Part shown: piece by piece, positions 1 to 5,521 of the stretch
How positions within the stretch are numbered: position 1 is the stretch's first letter
How the letters are laid out: each line of letters starts with the position of its first letter
DNA from: an uncultured Bacteroidota bacterium
GTDB lineage: Bacteria; Bacteroidota; Bacteroidia; Chitinophagales; Chitinophagaceae
Direction: 5' to 3'
Assembly (NCBI GenBank): GCA_937928385.1
Contig: CALEZD010000081.1
Span: forward strand, 1 to 10,242
DNA length: 10,242 bases
Program-made: the position numbers and the translations under genes
Notes under the pieces: generated by a model
What the model was told of the DNA's origin: nothing
What the model saw: the letters and a program-made list of their open reading frames with translations, nothing else
Database searches by the model: none

Positions 1-165
1 ATTCCCTCCGTTCTGCAGTACTTTGGTTTATATTATGAAATAAGCATTTATTTTTTTTATATACTTCACCTTAACGTGTATTATTAATCAGTTAGTTGAT
101 CTCTTCTTTTTTTAATGAAAATATTAAAAATTAATTAACAAATTGATAATTAATAAGATAGGTAT

Positions 166-198
166 GCGAAGGGCAAACCGGGACTATTTGCCCTTCGC
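166..198 (-). terminator. Intrinsic terminator of the T9SS-tailed secreted protein gene
   Basis: A perfect 12-bp inverted repeat (166-177 with 187-198, 9-base loop) lies about 9 bases beyond the stop codon at 208-210. Read on the minus strand, the stem is followed by a moderately T-rich stretch (ATACCTATCTTATT). Position and perfection argue for a Rho-independent terminator. The U-tract is imperfect, so efficiency is unknown. The remaining bases 1-165 are very AT-rich and I see no gene in them. Confidence 0.75.
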
Positions 199-207
199 TG
201 TTACAAC

Positions 208-2025
208 TTACAATTTGGAGAACCTAACCTGTTTTTGTACATCCGGGGCGGTATAACTAAGAATGTATACACCTGCAGGGAGCGTAGATATATCTATTAC
301 TGTTTCAGAGCTATGTACATCCATTACCTTCATCACCCTACCTGTTATATCCGCAATGGTAATATCGCCATCCTGACGGGTACCGGGAACTTTAATGAAA
401 ACATGCAGCTGGTTACCTGCCGGGTTAGGGTATAATTTTATTGGCTCTTCAGCTGATATATCGTCCACACCTAACGCCCTGGTATTAACTGTAGCCTGCG
501 ACCATCCTGATACGGACAGAACGCCCTTGTCATTGCAATAAGACCTCGCATACACATAATATACCGTCCCTTCATCCAGGAAAGGGAACTGATGGCTGGC
601 TGATACCATCTTAATACCCGGGCCGGGATTGGTCAATTGCGATTTTGAAGCAATGAGCTCATATTCATACGACGTAGCTGGAGGATACCAGTATGTCACA
701 AACCTGCTTGTATTTACACCGGTGAAACGTACATCGGGTGCATGACACGGTATCGGTACATAGATTGAATCCATTATCCAACCGGAGCTATCCATGCCAA
801 GGCATTTTACCCGGAGGAAAAAATAATAGGTTTCGCCCGATACAAGAGGCTTAAACGTAACAGTGTTGTTGCCTGTAACAGTCACCCCAGAGTTATCTGT
901 AGGTGCATTTTTGTCCTGCTTTAAAATATATTCATAGTCTACTGCTGTGCTTACCACCGGCCAGGCAATAGTCACCGAGTTGGTATCCAATGAGTTAATC
1001 ATTATGCCGGGTGGTGTGGCAATAGCACATGGTTGCAGTGTATTGAACGGTAATGTAATCCATGACGAGTAATTGTTGGCATCGCATTTTGTTCTCAGGT
1101 GTATATAATACTGTGTGTTAGGCATAAGGCCTCCTTCAGTAGCTGAAGTATTTGTAGTTGCTACGGGCGTAGCGGTGGGCAACGGCGATGAATTCTGATC
1201 GACAATATACTCGTAACCTATAGACAATCCCGGAGCAGACCATGAAAAATCAACTGATGTTGAATTTACCCTGGTCATTGCCAAACCGGTTGGTGGGGCA
1301 CATGCCGGGCCGGGGTCCCATATATAACTTTGCCCCGTGGCGGGGCGTATTGTAATATCATAAGTATACACTGTGGACGAGGATACCGGGTTGGCAACAG
1401 CGTCATCTAATGTCTGCCAGTCGGAGGACGTGGCTGCGATACCTATAGTGGCACCACCACTGCTGTTTACCTGTACTGAGCCTGTTTCCTGCTTGTAGAT
1501 ACATTCTATCACACCAGTTGCCTCGTACAGCCATACCTGGAATGATACTGATGGGGAAGAGGCCGCATAATCCCATAGCCAGTCGCGGCATTCCCATTTA
1601 AATATCCTGTTGCCGGCAGTACCAGTCACCAGGTAAGTAGAAGTACCAACATCACCGCTAATATCCTCGTACAAGGCATATACACAAGGTTGTACGCCTG
1701 AGTTGACCTGTGAGTTGTAGTTCCAGTTGGCAACAGAAGTACCGGCACCGGTGCCAAAACGCAACCAGCCATTGGAGCAGACTGTAACATCTGTATAGTT
1801 AACACCACAGAACTTGAAAGTAAACCCTATTGGAATTGTATAGAAAGCATCATCAACTTCTATAGCAGGAATAGACGTACCGCCGGAAAGGTAATTGTAT
1901 GTCTTGGAACTTGCGGAGAACGAGTAACCGGATGCAACTATCGATTGGGCTGATGCATCCATGCTTACCCATGCGGAGAACAGTAAGCACAATAGTAATC
2001 TTGTAAAAGAGCTTAAATTTTTCAT
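208..2025 (-). CDS. Secreted fibronectin type III protein with T9SS C-terminal sorting domain
   Basis: 605 residues. The start at 2025 is chosen because it begins a textbook signal peptide (MKNLSS, hydrophobic core, DASA|Q, cleavage near residue 26). The frame stays open for 37 more codons upstream, but those do not look like a secretion signal. Residues ~30-235 form a beta-rich N-terminal domain with the motif IPIGFTFKFCG...VCSNGWLRFG, common in Bacteroidota surface proteins. Three FN3-like domains follow at about 243-329, 334-423 and 428-515, each with a late tyrosine-rich strand such as YYIHLRTKC. The last ~77 residues (LYPNPAGNQLHVFI ... DITGRVMKV ... LPAGVYILSY) are a type A T9SS sorting domain, so export to the cell surface or medium is expected. 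No catalytic motif is visible; a binding or adhesive role is inferred. The gene is monocistronic, lying between two terminator hairpins. Confidence 0.9.
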   Translation of the reverse strand: MKNLSSFTRLLLCLLFSAWVSMDASAQSIVASGYSFSASSKTYNYLSGGTSIPAIEVDDAFYTIPIGFTFKFCGVNYTDVTVCSNGWLRFGTGAGTSVANWNYNSQVNSGVQPCVYALYEDISGDVGTSTYLVTGTAGNRIFKWECRDWLWDYAASSPSVSFQVWLYEATGVIECIYKQETGSVQVNSSGGATIGIAATSSDWQTLDDAVANPVSSSTVYTYDITIRPATGQSYIWDPGPACAPPTGLAMTRVNSTSVDFSWSAPGLSIGYEYIVDQNSSPLPTATPVATTNTSATEGGLMPNTQYYIHLRTKCDANNYSSWITLPFNTLQPCAIATPPGIMINSLDTNSVTIAWPVVSTAVDYEYILKQDKNAPTDNSGVTVTGNNTVTFKPLVSGETYYFFLRVKCLGMDSSGWIMDSIYVPIPCHAPDVRFTGVNTSRFVTYWYPPATSYEYELIASKSQLTNPGPGIKMVSASHQFPFLDEGTVYYVYARSYCNDKGVLSVSGWSQATVNTRALGVDDISAEEPIKLYPNPAGNQLHVFIKVPGTRQDGDITIADITGRVMKVMDVHSSETVIDISTLPAGVYILSYTAPDVQKQVRFSKL

Positions 2026-2054
2026 TGTCAGGAGTTTTGCTGTAAGGAAAAGGT

Positions 2055-2092
2055 ATCTGTACCGGATAAGGGTTGGCTCATAGGGTACAGAT
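2055..2092. repeat. 9-bp inverted repeat upstream of the T9SS protein gene
   Basis: ATCTGTACC (2055-2063) and its exact complement GGTACAGAT (2084-2092) are separated by 20 bases, 30-67 bases upstream of the ATG at 2025. The left arm touches TACCTTTT (minus strand, 2055-2048), which matches the Bacteroidota -7 box TAnnTTTG except for the last base. The placement would suit an operator or a 5'-leader stem. No -33 box is recognisable. Confidence 0.35.
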
Positions 2093-2211
2093 GGTGTCAT
2101 TGTTATAGACAGCCGCAGATGGGCAGTTGTTGGCACGAGTTACGCCTTTTAAGGCGATTATAATAAAATAGTATGCAGTTGATTACACGCAATAGGCTGG
2201 GCTTATAAAAG

Positions 2212-2240
2212 CAGTAAGCCGCCAAAATGGCGGCTTACTG
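2212..2240 (-). terminator. Intrinsic terminator of fbaB
   Basis: A perfect 12-bp stem (2212-2223 with 2229-2240) with a 5-base loop begins about 37 bases past the fbaB stop at 2277. On the minus strand the stem runs straight into CTTTTATAAG. A compact GC-rich stem plus a short T-run is typical of Rho-independent termination. It separates fbaB from the secreted-protein gene downstream. Confidence 0.85.
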
Positions 2241-2276
2241 TAAAAGCTATCAAGATTATAAACCTGCTATTAATAT

Positions 2277-3335
2277 TTAGGCCAGTGTAATACTGTTGTC
2301 CAGGTATACGTCCTGTATCGTATTCAGCAGTTGCACACCTTCAGTCATCGGCTTCTGGAAGGCTTTGCGGCCACTGATGAGGCCCATACCACCGGCACGC
2401 TTGTTGACAACGGCAGTTGTTACCGCTTCAGCCATATCAGATGCGCCTTTGCTTTCGCCGCCTGAGTTGATAAGCCCTACCCTGCCCATGTAGCAGTTGG
2501 CTACCTGGTAGCGGCACAGGTCTATCGGGTGGTCGGTAGTCAGCTCTTCGTACACTTTCTTGTGTGTCTTACCGAATTTCAGGGCATTGTATCCACCGTT
2601 GTTGGTAGGCAATTTCTGCTTGATGATATCCGCCTGCAGGGTAACGCCCAGGTGGTTGGCCTGTGCTGTAAGGTCGGCAGCGGTATGGTAGTCTACACCG
2701 TCTTTCTTAAACTCGCTGTTGCGCAGGTAGCACCACAATACAGTAGCCATACCCAACTCGTGCGCGTATTCAAAAGCCTCGGCTATCTCTACTATCTGCC
2801 TTTTACTCTCCTCGCTACCGAAGTAGATGGTAGCCCCGATAGCCGTAGCACCCATGTTCCATGCATCTTTAATAGTGCCGAACATAATCTGGTCGAAAGC
2901 ATTGGGGTAAGAGATAAACTCGTTATGATTCACCTTTACAATGAAAGGTATCTTGTGCGCGTATTTGCGGGCAACAGCACCTAAAACGCCGTAAGTAGAT
3001 GCAACAGCGTTGCAACCGCCTTCCATGGCCAGTTTCACAATATTTTCAGGGTCGAAATAGATGGGGTTGGGGGCGAAAGAAGCGCCACCGCTGTGCTCAA
3101 TGCCTTGGTCTACCGGCAGGATAGACACATAGCCTGTATTGGCCAGGCGCCCGTTGCCCATAATAGTCTGAATACTGCGTACAGTCTGTATGTTACGGTT
3201 TGACGGTATCCATACATTATCTACCGCATTGGCAGATGGGGTATGCAGGGTGGACTTATCAATTGTCGTGCATTTGTGGTCCAGTAAGTAAGCGGCCTGG
3301 TCGCCCAGCAGTTCCTGAATTTTTTGTGAAGCCAT
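2277..3335 (-). CDS. fbaB: Class I fructose-bisphosphate aldolase (DhnA/FbaB type)
   Basis: 352 residues, against about 350 for the E. coli FbaB protein, which it resembles along its whole length from memory. It cleaves fructose 1,6-bisphosphate reversibly into dihydroxyacetone phosphate and glyceraldehyde 3-phosphate, in the cytoplasm, through a lysine Schiff base. Recognisable blocks in order: SILPVDQGIEHS (71-82), VASTYGVLG (111-119), KVNHNE (134-139), GATIYFGSEES (167-177), LRNSEFKKDGVDYH (204-217), ADIIKQK (235-241; K239 is the likely Schiff-base lysine), CYMGRVGLINSGGES (281-295) and the phosphate-binding NKRAGGMGLISGRKAF (311-326). No zinc-binding class II motifs are present. The start agrees in position with the E. 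coli homologue. A -7 box lies about 28 bases upstream and a strong terminator follows, so the gene is probably transcribed alone. Nothing appears truncated. Confidence 0.95.
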   Translation of the reverse strand: MASQKIQELLGDQAAYLLDHKCTTIDKSTLHTPSANAVDNVWIPSNRNIQTVRSIQTIMGNGRLANTGYVSILPVDQGIEHSGGASFAPNPIYFDPENIVKLAMEGGCNAVASTYGVLGAVARKYAHKIPFIVKVNHNEFISYPNAFDQIMFGTIKDAWNMGATAIGATIYFGSEESKRQIVEIAEAFEYAHELGMATVLWCYLRNSEFKKDGVDYHTAADLTAQANHLGVTLQADIIKQKLPTNNGGYNALKFGKTHKKVYEELTTDHPIDLCRYQVANCYMGRVGLINSGGESKGASDMAEAVTTAVVNKRAGGMGLISGRKAFQKPMTEGVQLLNTIQDVYLDNSITLA

Positions 3336-3363
3336 AGAAAAGTTTATATTTTAAAAAGCGCTG

Positions 3364-3371
3364 CAAAAGTA
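3364..3371 (-). promoter_or_regulatory. -7 box of the fbaB promoter
   Basis: On the minus strand TACTTTTG matches the Bacteroidota -7 consensus TAnnTTTG at every fixed base. It predicts a transcript start near 3360 and a leader of about 25 bases before the ATG at 3335. No convincing TTTG -33 box is found 19-21 bases upstream (TTAG is the nearest). The assignment therefore rests on the -7 box and its position. Confidence 0.5.
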
Positions 3372-3445
3372 ATAACTAAACGCTGAATGCCCTAATATGT
3401 TATATACAGTCTATTTTGAGCAAGGAATCCGTGATTTTGTTCCTT

Positions 3446-3485
3446 TTTGATGCCAAGGAAACGAAAAACTGAATTTGGCATCAAA
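3446..3485. repeat. 11-bp inverted repeat upstream of fbaB
   Basis: TTTGATGCCAA (3446-3456) pairs perfectly with TTGGCATCAAA (3475-3485) across an 18-base spacer, about 110-150 bases upstream of the fbaB start and upstream of its -7 box. There is no U-tract in the right place for a terminator of the upstream gene. It could be an upstream operator or activator site for fbaB, or a structured end of the orphan-gene transcript. Confidence 0.45.
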
Positions 3486-3631
3486 TATCACCTAAACTAT
3501 TGATTATCAATATCCTATTTTGTTCCAGGATTGCGCGAACTGTTCCGGGTTGTAACAAGACGTAACACACGGCTACAAAGTACGGACTGAATGAAGCCGG
3601 ATTGTTTTCATGTCAAAGAGCTTGTGTAGTA

Positions 3632-3653
3632 CAGTTTGCCGGGCTGCAAACTG
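3632..3653. repeat. 8-bp hairpin downstream of the secreted orphan gene
   Basis: CAGTTTGC and GCAAACTG are perfectly complementary around a 6-base loop. The element sits about 135 bases past the stop of the minus-strand gene ending at 3787. It could help end that transcript, but there is no T-run after the stem on the minus strand, so I do not call it a terminator. Confidence 0.4.
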
Positions 3654-3786
3654 AATGTAAATATACGCAAAATTGATGTGTTTTTGAAATTAAAAATATA
3701 CCATGCGCGCGGCGGGAGAGTTCCTGTGCAGGAGATTAGCCCGGTAATGAGAAACTATCCCCTGCGCGAATTTGAATCACTGTCAG

Positions 3787-4359
3787 CTAGTCTTCGATTA
3801 TTATTTTTCTATATAAATACTCTGCTTCAAATTTCTGTAGCTCGACAAAAAAACTTTGTTGATCTAAATATAGTTTTTCCTCTAAATCATTAAATGCATT
3901 TACTATGTCATCTACTTTTTGAGAAGTTTGACGCAAGTAATCTGTCGTCAGGCTATATCTTTTGTATATTTCCCTGCTCCCCATTGCAATCCTGTTATGT
4001 ACACCATTCCGCATACTCACCATTTCATCAGCACTTCTTAAAAGAACTTCTCTTTTTTTCTTTGTGTTTTTCTCAATTAAATATAGAGCCCCGTCTTTTT
4101 GTCTCAGAACATAATCATTGCCTGAGTAGCTGTTATCATTTTGTTTGATGAGGGTGTCTTGCGAATATGGCCAAATCCAAACATTAGCTTTCTTTGTACC
4201 GATTTCTTCTGAAAATGCAGTATCACCTTTAACTGTTACGAACCAGTATCTACTATACGTCCTGTCACAGTCTGAATATAATCCGGGTTGTATTTGTGAA
4301 AATACGGTTAGTGAACAGCAAACAAAAAAAACTGTATACCGCAGATATTTATTAATCAT
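3787..4359 (-). CDS. Small secreted or lipid-free periplasmic protein of unknown function
   Basis: 190 residues; I do not recognise a family. The first ~22 residues (MINKYLRYTV, then FFVCCSLTVFSQ) form a credible signal peptide, with cleavage near S21/Q22, so the protein is expected in the periplasm or outside. The cysteines in the signal do not make a clear lipobox. The mature part opens with a beta-rich region with aromatic residues (SRYWFVTVKGDTAFSE, VWIWPYS, YVLRQKDGALYLIEKN, about 36-98). It ends with a charged, probably helical or coiled-coil region (about 125-190; VDDIVNAFNDLEEKLYLDQ, ending IIIED). Base composition is clearly more AT-rich than pyrD or fbaB, which suggests an orphan or acquired gene. 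It has its own -7 box at 4403-4410 with a palindrome over the -33 region. Confidence 0.75.
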   Translation of the reverse strand: MINKYLRYTVFFVCCSLTVFSQIQPGLYSDCDRTYSRYWFVTVKGDTAFSEEIGTKKANVWIWPYSQDTLIKQNDNSYSGNDYVLRQKDGALYLIEKNTKKKREVLLRSADEMVSMRNGVHNRIAMGSREIYKRYSLTTDYLRQTSQKVDDIVNAFNDLEEKLYLDQQSFFVELQKFEAEYLYRKIIIED

Positions 4360-4402
4360 ACAAAAAAATTAAACCTGATTAATGGGATGACTAAACTGAT
4401 GA

Positions 4403-4410
4403 CAAATATA
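4403..4410 (-). promoter_or_regulatory. -7 box of the secreted orphan gene
   Basis: On the minus strand TATATTTG is a full match to TAnnTTTG and predicts a start near 4399, with a 40-base leader before the ATG at 4359. The best -33 candidate is GTTG at 4436-4433. It is one base farther than usual (22-base spacer) and lies inside the palindrome at 4422-4442. Confidence 0.5.
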
Positions 4411-4421
4411 CTCCTTCCAGT

Positions 4422-4442
4422 TGCTTAGTTTGCAACTAAGCA
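4422..4442. promoter_or_regulatory. Operator-like palindrome over the -33 region of the orphan gene
   Basis: TGCTTAGT and ACTAAGCA are perfect complements around TTGCA. A second, mutually exclusive pairing exists: AGTTGC (4419-4424) with GCAACT (4432-4437). The palindrome covers the expected -33 position of the minus-strand promoter at 4403-4410, which is a typical place for a dimeric repressor. No regulator gene is adjacent, so any protein partner is unknown. Confidence 0.45.
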
Positions 4443-4488
4443 CCTCCGTGTGGGTGTCAACAATATGAATATTACGTCCGCTTTTCCT

Positions 4489-4513
4489 TTGGTCGGTCTT
4501 GTGACCGTACCAA
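4489..4513. repeat. Bulged hairpin with a TGGTCGGT half-site
   Basis: TTGGTCGGTC (4489-4498) pairs with GACCG-T-ACCAA (4503-4513) with one bulged base and a TTGT loop. Its left arm contains TGGTCGGT (4490-4497), the same 8-mer that forms the hairpin 44 bases downstream. It lies in the probable promoter or leader of the small-gene pair beginning at 4557. Confidence 0.45.
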
Positions 4514-4529
4514 TCAAATTCCGGAGTTA

Positions 4530-4559
4530 CATCTGGTCGGTGACAACACCGACCAGATG
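4530..4559 (+). promoter_or_regulatory. Perfect 13-bp hairpin containing the ATG of the 32-codon ORF
   Basis: CATCTGGTCGGTG (4530-4542) and CACCGACCAGATG (4547-4559) are exact complements around an ACAA tetraloop. The last three bases of the right arm are the ATG of the small ORF, paired with CAT at 4530-4532. In RNA this would bury the start codon and the whole ribosome-binding region. On neither strand does a T-run follow, so it is not a terminator. The alternative reading is a DNA operator built from two facing ACCGACCA half-sites. Confidence 0.6.
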
Positions 4560-4655
4560 AAAAAACACCAACAAGGACAGAACTTTATCAATTATGTTAG
4601 TCGCATGGTAGAGGCTAAAGGCATAGCTTTGCAATCGATAATTAACCAACAATGA
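4557..4655 (+). CDS. 32-residue small ORF, coupled to the following gene
   Basis: ATG at 4557 opens 32 codons (MKKHQQGQNFIN... ending IALQSIINQQ) and stops with TGA at 4653-4655. The stop overlaps the next gene's ATG (4652-4654) as ATGA, a classical sign of translational coupling. The peptide is basic at its start and then looks like one amphipathic helix (FINYVSRMVEAKG). There is no signal or membrane segment and I recognise no family. An internal ATG at 4605 would leave 16 residues. The start codon lies in a stable hairpin (4530-4559), so translation may be conditional. It may be a real micro-gene, a leader peptide controlling the downstream gene, or chance. The overlap and the + strand spacing favour one of the first two. 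Confidence 0.5.
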   Translation: MKKHQQGQNFINYVSRMVEAKGIALQSIINQQ

Positions 4656-5014
4656 GTATTGCTTTTACACAGGAACAGGCTATGGATATAGCTGAAGATT
4701 TCAGCGACCTGGAGGGGACGGGGCTGGTTGTAGAAACAGGGGATGGTACCATTACCTGTCGTATAGAAAAGGTAGCAATTGCCCCCTACCCGGCAACGGA
4801 CAAGGAGGACTTTATAACAAATTACAAAGCGGGGAATGATGCAGAAAAGGCAATAACCGCATATGGCGGGCCTGAGTATGATGTATTGATACTGGCCAGA
4901 AATACAGAGGACAACTCCCTTATTACCTTGCCGATACAGGTATATACCCAACAGTATGGTGTGCCTTACCGGTACCCCGCTGCAAACCACAATGGGGAAA
5001 AAGCCAAAAAATAA
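4652..5014 (+). CDS. Hypothetical acidic cytoplasmic protein
   Basis: 120 residues; family not recognised. No signal peptide or membrane segment. The N-terminal half is acidic (FTQEQAMDIAEDFSDLEGTG, residues 5-24). Short predicted strands follow (GLVVETGDGTITCRIEKVAIAPYP, about 24-47), then a charged helix (EDFITNYKAGNDAEKAITAYGG, about 52-73) and more strands (YDVLILAR, LITLPIQVYTQ). The C-terminus is lysine-rich (EKAKK). Good codon use and protein-like composition support a real gene. The start is fixed by the ATGA overlap with the 32-codon ORF, and a bidirectional terminator hairpin begins at the stop codon. Control is probably exercised in the upstream hairpin region. The pair could be a leader-plus-gene unit. 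Confidence 0.75.
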   Translation: MSIAFTQEQAMDIAEDFSDLEGTGLVVETGDGTITCRIEKVAIAPYPATDKEDFITNYKAGNDAEKAITAYGGPEYDVLILARNTEDNSLITLPIQVYTQQYGVPYRYPAANHNGEKAKK

Positions 5015-5037
5015 AGCAGCCCCTACGGGGACTGCTT
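5014..5037. terminator. Bidirectional intrinsic terminator between convergent genes
   Basis: AAGCAG-CCCC (5014-5023) pairs with GGGG-A-CTGCTT (5027-5037) with one bulged A and a 3-base loop. On the + strand it is followed by the pyrimidine-rich CACTTTCCTCTTTTGTTTTG. On the minus strand it is followed by TATTTTTTGGCTTTTT. It begins at the last base of the stop of the + strand gene (5012-5014) and lies about 33 bases past the stop of the minus-strand gene at 5070, so it can serve both. Confidence 0.8.
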
Positions 5038-5069
5038 CACTTTCCTCTTTTGTTTTGTAACAAGTATGG

Positions 5070-5270
5070 TTATGAGAACATCTGTTCCAGGTTGTATTCC
5101 AGTGCCATCCTCATAGCGTCGCGTTCGGTTTTGCTGCATAAGCGTTTGGTAGCTTGTTCCTGCAGCAGCCTGAAACCCTTCTCGAGAATGGACGTGTAAT
5201 ACTCAAAATCCATACGCTCGCGGTATTTGCCGCTGTATATTTTTTGTGCGATTTCAAGTTCCATTTTCAT
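5070..5270 (-). CDS. Small charged helical protein of unknown function
   Basis: 66 residues from the ATG at 5270 (MKMELEIAQKIYSG...). A second ATG two codons on (5264) has AAAAGGA about five bases before it and may be the true start, giving 64 residues. The frame is open up to a GTG at 5432. That start is rejected because the promoter at 5379-5411 lies inside this extension and no ATG exists there. The protein is rich in charged helix formers (KYRERMDFEYYTSILEKGFR, then LLQEQATKRL and ERDAMRMALEYNLEQMFS), with no signal or membrane segment. It is probably a small all-helical cytoplasmic protein; family not recognised. Its promoter matches that of the 35-codon peptide at 8294-8401 closely, so the two may share control. 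The predicted leader is long, about 105 bases. Confidence 0.65.
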   Translation of the reverse strand: MKMELEIAQKIYSGKYRERMDFEYYTSILEKGFRLLQEQATKRLCSKTERDAMRMALEYNLEQMFS

Positions 5271-5378
5271 CCTTTTTGCGCCCTGCCATGGCGGGGCCGT
5301 TAATTGATCTTTTTTCAGTTCAGGCTCTCTCTTAAACTTTTTTAATACGGGTGTATTAACAGCTAAAACACCACAATA

Positions 5379-5411
5379 CAAAGATGCTATGAACGTGGGC
5401 TGTTGGACAAA
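5379..5411 (-). promoter_or_regulatory. Promoter of the small helical-protein gene (regulon-type copy A)
   Basis: On the minus strand TTTG (5411-5408), 21 bases, then CATCTTTG (5386-5379), followed by TATTG. This is a -33/-7 pair of the Bacteroidota housekeeping type with one mismatch in the -7 box (C for T at its first base). The predicted start is near 5375. The 13 bases CATCTTTGTATTG and the 21-base spacing are identical in the promoter at 8457-8489. Confidence 0.6.
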
Positions 5412-5423
5412 AAAATGGCCTTT

Positions 5424-5472
5424 GTTAACCACCTGTTTGCAAGCGGTTAACGAGCGGTTAACAAACGTTAAA
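5424..5472. repeat. Helically phased GTTAAC repeats upstream of promoter copy A
   Basis: GTTAAC occurs at 5424, 5446 and 5457, with near copies GTTTGC at 5435 and GTTAAA at 5467. The steps are 11, 11, 11 and 10 bases, that is, one helical turn each, so all copies face the same side of the DNA. The first copy lies 13 bases upstream of the -33 box. This arrangement suits cooperative binding of an activator or repressor. The rest of the gap 5473-5521 holds nothing I recognise. Confidence 0.5.
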
Positions 5473-5521
5473 TAGTGTGGAAATGCATCTGCACCGGGCC
5501 TTAGCCTCGGAAACGAAGCAA

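Larger units (their letters stand above)
3372..3786. other. Gene-free stretch between the secreted orphan gene and fbaB
   Basis: About 415 bases with no convincing coding sequence in any frame. The only open frame of note (3636-3893, +) is antisense to the end of the next gene and has no protein-like features. The stretch holds two inverted repeats (3446-3485 and 3632-3653) and a distinctly GC-rich patch (about 3702-3770) within AT-rich surroundings. Transcription from both sides should run leftward here, so it is the 3' region of the orphan gene plus the upstream region of fbaB. I find no tRNA, tmRNA or known riboswitch in it. Confidence 0.5.

Noticed and set aside
2026..2136. 37-codon N-terminal extension of the T9SS protein
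   Set aside because: It places a clear signal peptide internally, and the extension has no secretion features. The ATG at 2025 fits a secreted protein.
2143..2156. CGCCTTTTAAGGCG near-palindrome as a terminator
   Set aside because: The usable stem is only 4-6 bp with no room for a loop, no T-run follows, and the strong fbaB terminator lies close by.
2529..2984. 151-codon open frame antisense to fbaB
   Set aside because: fbaB is certain by homology. The antisense frame is a by-product of its codon use and shows no promoter or domain.
3765..3785. T-loop-like sequence (AATTTGAATCAC), considered as a tRNA 3' half or attachment site
   Set aside because: The flanking bases do not pair into a T-arm, and no acceptor, anticodon or D-arm can be built upstream.
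3636..3893. 85-codon + strand frame over the gap and the end of the orphan gene
   Set aside because: No protein-like features. It overlaps a better-supported minus-strand gene and begins inside a hairpin.
4557..5014. 32-codon ORF plus 120-codon gene as a toxin-antitoxin pair
   Set aside because: Size and overlap are suggestive, but neither product has a recognisable toxin fold or DNA-binding motif, and the first ORF is very short.
5271..5432. GTG start at 5432 giving a 120-residue form of the 5070-5270 gene
   Set aside because: The -33/-7 promoter lies inside this extension, and no ATG or GTG occurs in frame between the predicted transcript start and 5270.
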